From assembly GCA_009733775.1 (NCBI GenBank), contig WOGZ01000033.1, positions 1 through 64,000 of the forward strand: a stretch of DNA of 64,000 nucleotides. The letters are read 5' to 3'. A program made the position numbers and the translations under genes. The DNA comes from Alectoria sarmentosa (Eukaryota; Ascomycota; Lecanoromycetes; Lecanorales; Parmeliaceae). The notes beneath the pieces were generated by a model. The model was given only the letters and a program-made list of their open reading frames with translations, did no database searches and was not told where the DNA came from. Each line of letters starts with the position of its first letter. Within the stretch, counting starts at the first letter, position 1. This document shows positions 48,695 to 60,692 of the stretch, piece by piece.

Positions 48695-51360
48695 ACCCTA
48701 GGGGTGCGGGACAGTAAGATTGGGGATGTAATTGACCACTGCTTAGGCTAGCTATTTTAGGGGTTTCCCCGCGGATATTGTCTGACGGAAAGGCTGAGGC
48801 GGTCAGAGGGGGGTGGCGAAGAGAGGAATGCCAGGGGTGTAGGAGACGGGAGATTCGCTGCCATAGACAACGTGGCGCTTCGTCAGTCAGGATTCCCGAG
48901 CATGAGACTGAGGTTTGGCAGTCCTCCATAGTTACTATTATCATGGATTCGGACTACATTCCAATGACGTGAAATCGTAGTCATCTTGACTCAGCTCATG
49001 GCAGTCCTGTCTGCACAGTAAGGAACATATAAAGGTCGTAGTTGAACGAATTACGAGGCAGCAGAGGGGTCTTTCGGCAGATTGAGGCACACAGGGCAAT
49101 GCGTACAATTCGCAAAGGTTGATGTTGCGGCATACATATATAGAGGAAAATGGACCCTGGTATGGCATACAAAGACATTCGCCGTGTGAACAAAAGTGCA
49201 ACAGCTGAGGGCGGCCTGGCCCCTTTTGGAAGACGTGGAAGTCTATCTCTTTAGTTGAATGTCGTGCCCGAGACTTTCGAGCACATTCATGTGAGTTCGA
49301 GGACACCCATGAGCAGATCACTAAGGCAGTTCGGTGAAGTAAAGATCAAGAAAGAAAAGGTAAAATGACCAAGCACTTTGTGTTCAAGAGCATTGGGGGC
49401 AGAACAAGAAGAGGCTGCCGCCAATTAACCATCACACCAGTTCACCACAGCTCCAGATGTGCCACAAACAAAACACGGCACGCACGGTTGAAAAGAGGTT
49501 CAGAGCCAGCGCCGATGCCTCTTCACCTCAATCTCGCTTCTGTCTTCTTGATTGCCAAGTCACAGCGCTCCTTCGTATTCTTCCCATGGTGGGCGTGTAG
49601 AGGGAGTTTGTTTGTTTGTAGGCAGCTGAGCCACGGACTAGCTTTCCGATCAATCTTCCTCCATTGTACTGTGGCTCTGTTGTACGCATTCAATCATAGA
49701 GCAAGAGCTCGTTTTTGGCTGGCGACCTCGACGTTTTCAATGTCACGGGCCGCGAGGTGGGGCTTTCCTCTCGAGCACAGCATTGCGTACATCTCTTGAT
49801 AGGCCTGAGCATCTCGATATCTGTACTTGCTTTCATGGTTGATCTGCATCGCCAGCACAAGCAAGAAAGTCGTTGGAGTCCTCGTGCCCGGCTCGTCCAG
49901 TTGCTCTGGCGACGATTGAGATGGCAGTGGTGGCAGGTCGAGGGAATTGCGCAATGCTTGACGAAAGACTAGCACGAAAGGCCGAAGATTTGATGTAGCA
50001 GTTGAAGGTCATACTGATGTTGTGAACAAGAAAAGCGGAGGAGTAAGCTCTGCTCTCACAATGCTTTGTATAAACAAGATTTTGGGCGTACCCGTTCCCT
50101 CGCTCACCTCAGCCCTGCCGAGAAGAGCGGGCCTGCGGGTGACAGAAAATATCACAAATTGAGAGCCCTTGAAAAGTCCACAACGACAGGACTCATCAGA
50201 AAGTTCTCGCTTTATTATTCAGAGATCACGACGATAGTAAGAAAACATTACGCGAGTATCAACTTGTAGAGAGCATATTTGTTGATTTATTCGAGTTGTC
50301 AAGGTCGAAGGAACTCTTGGCATATGCAGGCATACAACATAAACTATCTGTCAAGGTGACGCGCCTGAAAGTCCCCGCTCTTTCACCCTTCATCAGCAGC
50401 ATCCTCGCCCTCGTCTTTTTCCGAATTGTTCCAGCGCATACCATCTCCCCTCTGCCTCTCTCTCACCGAGCTTGCCTTGACAGCAGTGTTATTGACCTTG
50501 CCTCCTTCTCAGCTCGCTCCAGCTGTCAATACCCTCGGCTCCGTTTCCGACCTGGGTCCCTCCGGGCTTACTACGCAGCCACATTAACGCCCACCACATC
50601 CTGAGAACCTCAACCCCCACAAAGATAAGTCTTTACTGGCCACGTTGCAGCATAGATAGGCAACCGTCGCATTGATCGTCCAACCAAATCCTCCTTTCTG
50701 TGGCTCTTGCTTGTATGGACCCAAGCAATGGGAGGATGAGGTCAGCAATAAGCAGCTGACTGCCTCGATCCCCGCGGTCGAGCCAAACGCCAAAAGGCCT
50801 CAATCGTGCCACGCATCTCTTGACCTGCTGCCTCGGAAATTGAAACTGAGTGTATGGCACAATTATCTGCGCTCATTACTGGTCGAGACTTCACATTCTC
50901 TCACGTGTCTCTAACGTCTCTCGTCTGCCGACTGCTGTGTGTCCAGGTCGCATCCCTTTCAAGGTGACAATCATGGCTCCAATGGATCCAAGGGAGAAAA
51001 TCTGCAGTTCTAGTCGTCAGCCTTGTGCCTTCATCGAGTCGTTTTCTTTCGATGTCGGGAAATGGTGGCTGCATGTCAGCCTACCCGCACCCGAGCAGGC
51101 TTCTTTAGTCCTATGTACCTTCGAAGAGATTTATAATAATAATCGAGCTTACTCCATTCTACAATTTTGATTTTCATCGTGCCGAGGGTGCGTTCCACGC
51201 GCTCTCCCCGCCGCGTAAGGATTTGTGCCCCCACCGCTGATGCCGTTGATGCTGAGGGTCTTCTTTTCTACTTGAATATCTTCTTTCGCAGCGAAGGATT
51301 CAGTTGTCTGTACAAACTCACTCTCCAGCACCATATCATAGAGCACAGTTCATCGGTGAA
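48695..51360. other. Gene-poor region, about 2.7 kb
   Basis: Many overlapping 60-140-codon ORFs on both strands (for example 49,365-49,799 +, 50,296-50,604 +, 49,694-49,975 -), none with a domain or a coherent splice chain. The last 300 bases probably hold the promoter and leader of the rhodopsin-like gene. No RNA gene recognised. Confidence 0.45.
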
Positions 51361-52661
51361 ATGTCGCCCCAACTTCCCCAACATGTTCCTAGCCGGGCTC
51401 ACGATATCATCATCACCTGCGTAATCTGTCCTATAGTAGCCACAATTATCGTTTTCATCAGAGTCTGGACCAGGGTTGTCGTTACCCGTAATCTCGGCTG
51501 GGACGATTATGCGGCCATGGTCACTTTGCTATTCTGCATAAGTTTCAGTGTCGTCCTCGGGATTTCTACGCGATATGGAATGGGACTTCATACCTGGGAT
51601 GTAAGAATATGTTCCAAGTGTTCATTCCTTAGCCAGTGTCGATTTCTCAGTCACGGGCATGTCTCACGGGGGGAGTATCCCCTTCAACCCGCTAGGAATC
51701 TTTCATAATTTCGTTCCTTGCCTCGATGAGGAAACGCTGACTCCAATGCTCGTGATAGATGACGCCGGAGCTCCTGTCTGACCATTCTGAAGTACGAATA
51801 CCCGTTCAAAATATATCACTTATATCCCTGGCTGATGACCCCCTCCACAGTGGCTGTACATCTCTTCGGCCATGTATTTACCCAGCATCCTCGGCTATAG
51901 GCTAGCCGTCCTGCTCATGTACCTTCGAATTTTTGGGTCCAGCAAACCATTCAAAATCGCTACTTGGGCCGTATTAGTATTCGTGACTTGCTATCTATCC
52001 AGTAACATCATTACGTTACTCTTCGGCTGCACACCTATGGCAAAGTACTGGAAACCCGATGAACCCGGCCACTGCATTGATCTCGTCAAGGCTGACTATG
52101 CATATGGGTCAATGAATGTCGTTTCTGATGTACTCATGTTTCTTCTACCTCTGCCAATGGTTTGGCAACTGCGGCTATCTCGTAGAGAAAAACTGGGACT
52201 GATTTTGGTTTTTATGGGTGGGATCGGGTATGCCACCATTCACTCGAATTCTACGAGTGGAAAGAATAACCTCCTCGCAGCAATTGCGTGGTGACCACAG
52301 TACGATTCGCCCTTTTAGTCCAAAATCTCAACGCCCCTGATAAGGCATGGCTGGACGCGAGGACCTTTCTCCTAACGTAAGGTCTCTGCTTTCCTTACCC
52401 AGAATCTTGTCGCTGATTCATTACAGTGTGGTCGAAATCAACACTGGTCTAATATGCGGCTGTACGCCGGTACTGAAAGCATTTTTCAGACATATCCTTT
52501 CAAAAAAGCCATCGGATCAACCACAGCAGCAGCAATTTTGTGTTCGACCCGGCTCAATCTGGATGGGCAAACATCCAGATGACCGGACTCGATGTAATTA
52601 CAGAGAATTCATTGAGCTGGAGGGGGGCAATAGTACCAGTGACGAGCTTGAATCCACGTGA
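51361..52661 (+). CDS. Rhodopsin/Pth11-like seven-helix integral membrane protein
   Basis: Five exons (51,361-51,600; 51,759-51,791; 51,851-52,227; 52,281-52,376; 52,427-52,661) give 326 residues. All junctions keep frame with consensus donors GTAAGA, GTACGA, GTATGC and GTAAGG. Exon 2 is only 33 nt. The product shows the marks of the large fungal rhodopsin-domain/Pth11-like membrane family: RNLGWDDYAAM after helix 1, WLYISSAMYLPSILGYRLAV, CTPMAKYW and MVWQLRLSRREKLGL. Next come VTTVRFALLV and VEINTGLICGCTPVLKAFFR, and then a polar cytosolic tail of about 60 residues. There is no CFEM domain, since no Cys-rich N-terminus is seen. Pth11 relatives act as putative surface sensors; ligand and role here are unknown. 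The start gives a short lumenal N-tail typical of the family. Confidence 0.88.
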
Positions 52662-53091
52662 TAATGGACGAAAGGAGAGCGGAGACTTGCTAAGTGGATA
52701 CAAAAGGTCATATATGCAATTGCTTTGAATGAGGGATCTGAAGGGTTGTTGAAGATGTCATCGAATATGCGTTGGTAATCCATGCATGTGTAAGAGGTAT
52801 CTTTAGTGGGGCACCCCCTCGGGGGGGGGAAGAGAAAGAGAGTGAAGAGGAACAGAATTGTGAATTCCACGGAAGACAACGGCTTGATCGGTTGGTCGAT
52901 CGATTAATCATTTTTGGTGTGGACGCTTGTGTCGCTGAGTCGCTATCCTTTGACGAATCTCATTCGAGGGGAGGAACGACGCTGATGCGCTGGTGGTTTT
53001 AGGGGGCCTCTGAGTCCGGAGATGGATGGACCGGATGAAAAGTATTTGGTAGCGTTGAAGATTTTGAAGGGATGTAGGCGAAACCCAATTT
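52662..53091. other. Intergenic region
   Basis: No gene supported. A short ORF starts at 53,022 (MDGPDEKYLVALKILKGC) and might be a first exon of the next item, but no splice choice joins them in frame. Confidence 0.35.
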
Positions 53092-53424
53092 GTGCAGGAA
53101 CTACTACCTTCCCAGCAACGTCGAATCCAAGGTATCCTGAAAAGAGTCAAAGTGATAGCCTTGTTTTGCAAGACGTATCCGCGATTCGAGATGCACCTTG
53201 TCGTCCATGCGGTCTTGTGCCGAGAAAATTGGCATTTCGAGGATCTCATCCTTCAGAGTTTAACAGATCCGCAATACTACCAAGGGGAGTGGGCAGATGA
53301 GGCAGCCGGTATCCTAGTGTGGGTCGAGCCAGAATGTCGTGACGAAGCAAATGATCAAGATCGTAAACCAAATGAAGTCACCTATGAGGGCTACAAAGCT
53401 TCCATAGAGTCCTTGTGGAGCTGA
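53092..53424 (+). CDS. Hypothetical protein or 3' fragment
   Basis: I do not recognise the family. The 110-codon ORF has balanced, protein-like composition (CKTYPRFEMHLVVHAVLCRE, WHFEDLILQSLTDP, ILVWVEPECRD) and ends at a clean TGA. It has no signal peptide or membrane helix. The lack of an in-frame partner for the upstream ORF at 53,022 suggests either a single-exon small protein or the surviving 3' part of a longer gene. Its 3' end is about 520 bases from SDHC, on the same strand. Confidence 0.35.
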   Translation: MQELLPSQQRRIQGILKRVKVIALFCKTYPRFEMHLVVHAVLCRENWHFEDLILQSLTDPQYYQGEWADEAAGILVWVEPECRDEANDQDRKPNEVTYEGYKASIESLWS

Positions 53425-53946
53425 AACAAACCGCTTCCAATCTCCCCTCTCTCAGCTATGCTTCCCTATCTAAGCCGAAGCATGAGCACAAGAGCCCCTT
53501 GCTCTCCTGCTCCAAATATTTCGGGAGCATGACAGCCTCAAAGTTCCCAGTCCACATCAAGAAAACGCTCTATTGCTCCAAGAAATCCTCATAATGTGTC
53601 TGTAGCCCTGATATGAAACGCATGAAATCGTAGAGAGATCGATCAACATGCGCGATTAACGACAGGCATTCCCTCTCGACACCTCACAGAACACCGACAG
53701 AATGCCGATGCATGAACCGCCTGTACATCATCCCGCGACAGTCGTACAAGCGGGCACTGGAGGCTGAGGTTTCTGTTGTAATTGAAGAAGAAAGGAATTT
53801 TGGTGCAGCTTTTCTTTTGGCAGCTTTGAATCACGGGCCGTGATTGGTCCGCTCTGCCGGGCCTTCCCGCCCGCTTTCCTTGGCGGTCTTGTGAATAGCA
53901 TCCTCACCAAGCGCACTTCAGTCAGTCTGGTGGAAAGGCAAGCATC
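53425..53946. other. Promoter and leader region of SDHC
   Basis: About 520 bases with no supported gene. CCAAT-type words are present on the minus strand (ATTGGTCC near 53,844), but no binding site can be assigned. Confidence 0.35.
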
Positions 53947-54757
53947 ATGTTGGCTCAGCGAATCACTCAGCACTCCGCCCGGCGGCGTAAGTAATTACTC
54001 TTCCTTCGGATGAAACTTTGTCGTCCCTTGGTCAGTGACTAACAATGACCCAGTCCTCGCCCAGCAACCCACCCTCTCCAGATTCACCCCGCCCGCAGCC
54101 ATTGCAGCGAGCAGATCGCGACCTCAAGTCCGGCACGTCTTCACAATTGTCCCCCATGTACCCTTTCGACGCCGTCTGCGCCTTGCCCAATGGGCACAGT
54201 TCTCCGAATCCAGCTGACACACTTTCAGGCACGCTGCCTTCCAACCCTCGGCCACTGAACCCCACGCGCGAACACAGCCAGCAAAAGCCTCCGATGCCTA
54301 CGCCATCCTCGCCGCCCAGCGCTTAAACCGCCCCATCTCTCCCCACTTGTCAATCTACAAGCCCCAAATGACCTGGTATGCATCCGCCCTCAACCGTGTG
54401 ACCGGCAGTGTCCTTTCCGGCGGCCTCTACATCTTCGGCGCGGCGTACCTGGTCTCTCCACTCCTGGGATGGCATCTTGAGTCCGCCGCCATGGCGGAAT
54501 GGTTTGGAGGCTTCGGCGCCGTGACGAAGGGGGTGATGAAGTTTGGCATCTCGTGGCCATTTACGTTTCACTGTTGGAATGGGATCAGGCATCTAGTGTG
54601 GGATACGGGCAGGGAGTTTGGCAATAAGCAAGTGCAGGTGACGGGTTGGATTGTGGTGGCGCTGTCGGTGGTGAGTAGCACTGCGCTGGCTTTTGTGGGT
54701 CCGGGAGACGGCAAGAGTAAGGGAACGGGGGTTGGCGAGGAGAGCTGGAAGGGTTAG
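53947..54757 (+). CDS. SDHC: Succinate dehydrogenase cytochrome b subunit (complex II)
   Basis: SdhC is a membrane anchor of mitochondrial complex II that, with SdhD, holds heme b and part of the ubiquinone site. Exon 1 (53,947-53,986) encodes MLAQRITQHSARR and ends at GTAAGT. Exon 2 starts at 54,054 (LLAQQPTLSRFTPP, an Arg/Ser-rich presequence). The mature part runs AYAILAAQRLNRPISPHLSIYKP, then three helices, with the family signature FTFHCWNGIRHLVWD, whose His residues serve the heme and quinone sites. Between 54,120 and 54,230 the frame must shift once to join the presequence to AAFQPSATEPHA. The only phase-correct GT-AG pair I found is a 30-nt intron (about 54,200-54,229), unusually short, so that exon border is uncertain. 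This protein is the target of SDHI-class inhibitors. Confidence 0.92.
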
Positions 54758-55089
54758 TTCAATGGTTGGAAGGGTTGAGCATGGTGAAATCTCGAGGGGC
54801 TAGGGAGGTGGTCATTTCATGTACAGAGCTTTCAAACAATCATGATATCTTCCAGGGTTCACCATGTTATCGACATGGCTGGATGTAGTGCAGTGATCGT
54901 GAATCATTCTCTGTCTCTTCTATCTAATATTAATTGCCCAACACAGTCGCCATCCTCTCGTAATCTCAAACCGTCCTCCACGCGACATTTCTACCCCACC
55001 CTCTCCGGAAGCCGAGCTACTTGCTCGGAAAGCCTAAGCGAGGTTGGCCAGCCAGGAAACCCTTCATCCTGCGACACATAAGCAAAGGC
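54758..55089. other. Convergent intergenic region downstream of SDHC
   Basis: About 330 bases between two apparent 3' ends, with no feature supported beyond short spurious ORFs. Confidence 0.35.
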
Positions 55090-55362
55090 TCACCGCTTCC
55101 CCGAATCAATCCCACTGACCCAGAACTTCGACGATTGCATTCCCTCTTCCCAAAGCCTCTCGCGTCCCTCGTTCACAACAACCTCAACCCTCGTTCCGAG
55201 ACGCTTTGCTCTAGGTAGCCCAGAAGCGATGCAACCGTGGCCTCTCGAAGACCGTGATGGTAGATTGGCAGATCCACTGGGCTCGCGGGGAGGGCTTTTC
55301 TTGGGCGGCGGGAGCTTCATCGGCGTGCTGCCTCGACTCATGGAGCGATGCAGAGGCGACAT
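55090..55362 (-). CDS. Small basic, proline-rich hypothetical protein
   Basis: The open frame extends upstream to 55,704, but that part has leader-like low complexity. The ATG at 55,362 begins a 90-residue product (MSPLHRSMSRGSTPMKLPPP) with a disordered Pro/Ser/Arg-rich first half. The second half is better ordered (LGTRVEVVVNEGRERLWEEG), ending SKFWVSGIDSGKR. I do not recognise it. Convergent with SDHC. It could be the C-terminal exon of a longer protein or not a gene at all. Confidence 0.35.
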   Translation of the reverse strand: MSPLHRSMSRGSTPMKLPPPKKSPPREPSGSANLPSRSSRGHGCIASGLPRAKRLGTRVEVVVNEGRERLWEEGMQSSKFWVSGIDSGKR

Positions 55363-56115
55363 AGTTTGCAGTTGCCGGCCGGAGCGATCGAGCGGATGTC
55401 CGCTCAATTCGCTGGGCTGGGTGGAGGTGGAGGCGGTGGGGAAGGTGGGTGAGGACGGTCGGGATGATCGTTCCACCAGGACATTGTCTATCAAAGCAGG
55501 AGGGGCGGTAGGAGATGGAGAATCGCAAGGGCTTTTCTCGGCTTCAGGATGTAGGCAGAGGAGAGGAAGATTGTTGCGATGCAGATTGGATTGAGATGGT
55601 GGGATCGTTCCCAGGGGAGGTGTGAAATATATACACCGTGATGAGATTGCCCCCGGATAGACGAAAACAATGAACTGATGCCCAACCCTGATGGACGTGA
55701 ACATTCTCTGGACGGGCCACTAGCATGGACCTTGAACACGGACGTAGCTCTCTTTCAAGACGACAACGATGAAATGTTCAATACTGAATAGGACGATGGC
55801 ATAGAAAACTGTGGAAACGGTTGTGTGCGTACTTGTCGATGCCCAACTCCGAATACGAAGCAACACCTGAGTATACTCTCTATCAGAAGATCACCAAAGA
55901 AATCTATTGCATACCGTTCAGACACCGCGAAGAAGGAGCCTCCCATAGCATTGGTCCCAACCAAAAGAACTTTTGTCAAATTCTTCAGCCCAACGAAACA
56001 GTATGGACCGACAGAAAAATGTACAGCAAAGCACGCACCATCAAGAGAAGGTCAACCCGTCGGGGAAGTTGAGCCCGTCCTCTCGATACACTCCATCACT
56101 TGACACCGACGGACC
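55363..56115. other. Intergenic region
   Basis: Only overlapping short ORFs on both strands without domains. Confidence 0.35.
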
Positions 56116-56601
56116 CTAGTCATCGTCCGACAAATCGTATACAATCGGCTGCGTCAGCGTCCCTTGGATTGATTCAGCATCTCGCCATCATTCTCTAGCT
56201 TCGCATGGATACCACTTACCGTGTACAGACGATGAGAGCTTCTTGGAAGTCATCAGCGTTTTTGAGAATATAAATGAGGTTCTTGATTGGCCGTTCTGGG
56301 CGGAACGGGGAGGCGTAGAGGGGGGCGTTGGGCTAACAGACATTGGCGTTGGCGAATGAGCCGGTAAGCGCTCTTCCGGCGGTAGAGTCGGCGTCGATGG
56401 GGGATTCGCGGGCAAACGGCGGCAAGTGGCGTTCTCCTCGGATTCCGCTGCATAATTGGCTTTAAGGAGGTACCGATGGTGTTCCTCTCTGGTGACGTTA
56501 GGAGATGACTCCGGCGGAGTGGCTGGTCGATCGTGGAGGGGGGTGTACGAGAATTTTTTGTTTGCCTTGTTCATTGTGTGGTACGAGGCAGCAGGTAGCA
56601 C
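56116..56601 (-). CDS. Proline/serine-rich hypothetical protein
   Basis: The main exon starts at 56,601 (second Met in frame, MNKANKKFSYTPLHDRP) and is low complexity with many TPP/SPTP motifs, likely disordered. It then meets a strong donor (GTAAGT at 56,219) or a weaker one eight bases earlier. A CTGACGCAG acceptor at 56,149 leads to a short last exon. With the weaker donor the protein ends PIVYDLSDDD and stops at 56,116; with the GTAAGT donor it ends in a different 9-residue tail. No family recognised. The SP/TP sites could be phosphorylated, which is inference only. Confidence 0.45.
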
Positions 56602-59600
56602 TATAGAAGGAACGGGTGGATGACTGGGTTGATTATATACAGGACATTCAATTGGCCTTGCCGTGTGGTACGATTTCAGAGGTCCTCAAGGATTGGCGGT
56701 GAAGAGCCTGAGGGGACCAGTTTCAGACAATATATGTGGTATGATATGAGAGGTCCCTGAAGAAATCGCAGCAACTTCCCAATGGCCAGCAGTTGCAGAC
56801 TGTGAGACAGTTTGGCATGTCGATGCCCTGTAAGATCAATGAGCTGGTCGTGCAGCGGGGTCAAGCCTGGTTCCTGGAAATAAAGTTGTTGTTCCTGAAC
56901 GGGAATCTTGGGCATCATGGGGGAAACTGCTTTCCAATGGGGCTTGATCGGTACAACTCACGTCCGATGGCAATCTTGATGCGTTGTATAGCTGTCCTGT
57001 TCCTTCGATGCTGGCTAATTTTGCGCACTTGGGTCAACGTTGTTTCGTGGACAAGTTCGGATTTATGCACCTATGCGTGTTGCTGCCCAACGCGGATGGG
57101 GGCGGGATTTGCCCCTGCAGAATGTTTCTTGTGGCTGACATTTGGGGGTTTCAGATGGCAAGGATCTGGATGATGGAGTCATGTTCCTGATTTTGAGAGG
57201 TGTGGTTCACTGCAGATAATGTGGAGCATCTCCAAGTCACGTGACTTTCTGGCGCTGGAATCTCGAAAAAGCATTGGTTCATCTGGTAAATACCCTAAAT
57301 GACAGCCAATCACTTGGTTCCTTAAGCGACGTCCACGATCTCGCTGGGATGAACTTTAGATACCCACTGGAACCAACGCCCTCTTGGAGGATGAAACGTG
57401 GAGCGAGCTAGAAGGGGATAACGACCACCAGATATTTGATTATCAACCTCACCTTATCCGTCTGAAAAGTACGCCTCGAAGCCATATCTTGACCAGGATC
57501 TAGTCTCTGCCAGGATCTGCCGAACGTGAAGCGCTAGGGACCAGTCCTATGTAACATAACCGATCCCCGCGGAAATCGCTCGGACAGGAAGGGCTCAGGG
57601 TCATTGCCTGACGAGAAACCCGGTCCCAGAGAGTTTTCATGGCTCGATCAGGTATTGTATGGCATGCCCTTGTGATGACAGAAGATCTGCACTAAAGAGA
57701 GGGTGAATGTCTTGGACGATGGCGGCAGCATTCTTTTTACAAGCTAGCCGTTTCAGGACCACCACTCCCAAACCTCGAACGAGGGTTCAGACTTCTATAT
57801 GTTGCCTTCAACTTGCGTATTCGCATGCCTCGATATACCTTATTTTTTCGCGCGGTAAGGCTTGGCGAGTTTCAATAGGTGCAAATAGAGCTCGGTTCAA
57901 GTAGAGACCCGTTCCTTCATGATTGGCTCGCTCAAGACGTGTCTTCTCATTGGCCAACGTCCATGCATTCTATCAGTCGTGTGTGGCCATTATTGGAACC
58001 TCTCATCGTAGGAAGCAGGCCGGAAGAATCATGTCTGAAAGGTGCCCTCAATAGAAGACGTTCGTTCACCGAGCGTCGTGCATAATACCGGGGAAACATG
58101 GACTGCCAATGGCCAATCCTGCACTGCCACGCCCCCGCCTCGTAAGCTAGCTTCCGAATTATTTCTCCACGTTCCGAACGACTGCAAATATTCAAAAAGC
58201 GCTCCCCACTTTTCTCTGGCTTCGAGAATGCGTCTTCTGCTGCAGCCTTGCGAGACCGAAAGTCAGATCTAGCATATTTCGAAATTCGACCTGCAATATC
58301 GCTAATTCCAAACATCATACTAAATCACGATGTGTGACTGGATGCGGGTTACATATCGGTGCGGGCATACCCGCGAGTACTACACATATGAATGCGGTGT
58401 CTACCTCTCTGGGCGCAGAGGGTGTGCTATGACGCGCCATGAGTTAGTCAACGAATGCATCGTCCGCTAATCCAGGAGTCCGCACTGATCATAAACATAG
58501 CAGGACTGCGCACGAGAATTGCAGTACGTCCCTCAGTCCTAAGACCTTCATCTGGCGGCCTCACGTGATCCCTGAATAATGTTGACGGGTGGAACCCTTA
58601 GGTCCTTGCAGAGAAGAGGAAGCAAGGCGCAAGAGAGCTGCGCAGATTAGGAGAGAGGTTGAATCCGACAGAGCAAGGGCTCTCAGATGATGGCGGAAGT
58701 CAACATCACCACAGATAAGGAAGTGGCCGTTGAGCGCGTGGACAATGCATGGCGGTGGCGGACAATTGAATTCTCGACGAAAGGAAAGATGCTTTAGGAA
58801 AAGCAATTCGTGTATGGGAATCTTACTTCTTTGTCATGATTCAACCCATTGACTCCGTATTTGTAGCCCTTCCTTGACTGTCTGCATTGTTGTTGATGTC
58901 GCTGCAATATCGTACCCGATTACGTGGTTGATTCTCCTAGCAGGCAGCACTGATGCACGATGAGCGCTGGAGATTCTTTGACCTTTAGGTCCTGTGTATC
59001 TTGGGTGACGGTGAAGAAGACGGTCTGTCGTTGAATTTGTGTTACCTCATTACTTCCACTAGGCCTGATTTGCTACTAGGGGTCGATCTAGAGGACCCTC
59101 GATTATGCCTTGCCCGTCACTCCGTCAAAGAGGCCAGCCACTTCCCATTATATTTCAAGAGCCTGATTGAGATACTGTTTAATTGGCCTGCTCTGGATAT
59201 AGTAACGCCGAACATCTCTTCCATTGGCAACGGAACGTACATCCATGATGTAGACAACGGCTGCAACGTGCATTAAGGCCTCGCTACTGCAAGCCTCCTG
59301 CAAGTAATAAGAGCACCAGAACTGCGTTCAAAAACTCATCTAAATGTTCCATGAACAGTCGGTTAACTTGCATATAGGTAGTATTTCAAAATTTCACTAC
59401 AGTCCGCTCATGAGTTGACCAAAATTCGCATATTCACTAGAGCAGGCCGACCTTAGTTGCTGTCAACCCAGCATGTTCTTCTTCCGACCCGCGAAACTCT
59501 CTTCTTAGCCCCCTCCATTGTTCGCAGTCACGAAATGGGATGTGGCTGCCAATCTCTCCGACAGCATCCGTCCGTGGACTCTTGGGAGTTAGAGTTCTTA

Positions 59601-60320
59601 GCTACAGTCGACATACTTCTCGAGGATTCGCAGACCTGAAAGACCATCTGTATCTTAGCGTTCATCAGAAGGCAAGCTCAGGAGAAACTATAGTGACGCT
59701 GGAAAGGATGCTGGCAAAGGAAATCTACTTTCGTTGTGACAAGTACCAAAAAGCCATCGATTACCAGAGTCCTTTCAAATACGCGAAGGAAGTGCACAAG
59801 TGGGACTTCCATAACCAACACTACTAGTAATTCTCACGCGCGTTTGAGAGAGAGAGCAGTTGAGCTGTAGCTGTCAAAAGCTGTCCTCTCTGATTTCAGT
59901 ACACCCTAATGCTCATTTTCGAGCTTAGATGAATGCCTGATACTGTTCAGTCGATTTGCACGCTGCCAGTCGGGAGTCATATTTATTCAACGTGCTTTGT
60001 GAGAGAAGTCTAACTCCGAGCTATGCATCGGCCAGAACCGGTATAGTCAGGCGAACGTTATGGAGGAGTCAAGGTAACTTTGTCCAGCCCACACATGACT
60101 AACCTACCCGACACCCTGGCCCTTTTACTTTTATTCAATGGAGAAATGCTCACTTAAGACATGTCCAACAACACGCCCAGGACGCATTTCTTTCTATCGG
60201 ACAAAGACGCAAAGTTTAGATGTGTACACAAATTGGGCACACACTGAAGGACGTTCAAAAGCATGTGAGGACGAGTAGGGCAAAATCCCTGCAAGAAGTC
60301 ATAAGCGGCTAGAAAAGCTC
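56602..60320. other. Gene-poor region, about 3.7 kb
   Basis: Scattered ORFs of 60-126 codons on both strands. None shows a recognisable domain or consistent splice chain. At 59,540-59,827 (+) the phrases FADLKDHLYLSVHQK and YAKEVHKWDFH have spacing loosely like C2H2 fingers without the cysteines, and may belong with the fragment at 60,321. A short GA run lies at about 59,848-59,856. No tRNA recognised. Confidence 0.45.
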
Positions 60321-60692
60321 ATGGAACACACATTTTGCCCTTTTGTTAATTGTGATTTCATGGGCAGAAATCTTGAAGAGATTTTCCTCCACATGCTCGA
60401 GATGCACAAATGGCATTGGAAATTGGGGGAGAGCTATCCCTACACGTCGGAGATGATGCCCATCAACGTACTACAGAGTACTCTACAAGGCATGAAGCCC
60501 ATATTCAAAGTTGGGGTACCATTCAACTTTGGTCATAATTCATTGTTAACTTCTGGAATCTTTGCTTACGTCCCTTTTTCGCTGCTGAAGATAAGGATTC
60601 GAATCTCGCCCCAGCGCCCTCGCGACTCTGCAAAATTGGGAACCCAGGTCTGGATTTGGACGCCTGCCACGGATACTTGCCCAGCAACTTAA
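60321..60692 (+). pseudogene. C2H2 zinc-finger-like fragment
   Basis: The ORF begins MEHTFCPFVNCDFMGRN and contains one plausible finger, Cx4C followed by HMLEMH (Hx4H). The rest of the ORF has no domain and changes character after about residue 75. Upstream, at 59,540-59,827, histidine pairs remain but cysteines are lacking. I read this as a remnant of a multi-finger gene; it could be a small intact protein. The finger spacing resembles the one at the end of the patatin gene at 45,148, though sequence similarity is slight. Confidence 0.35.

Noticed and set aside
60590..60640. Possible tRNA T-arm (GGATTCGAATC)
   Set aside because: No cloverleaf on either strand; stem pairing fails.
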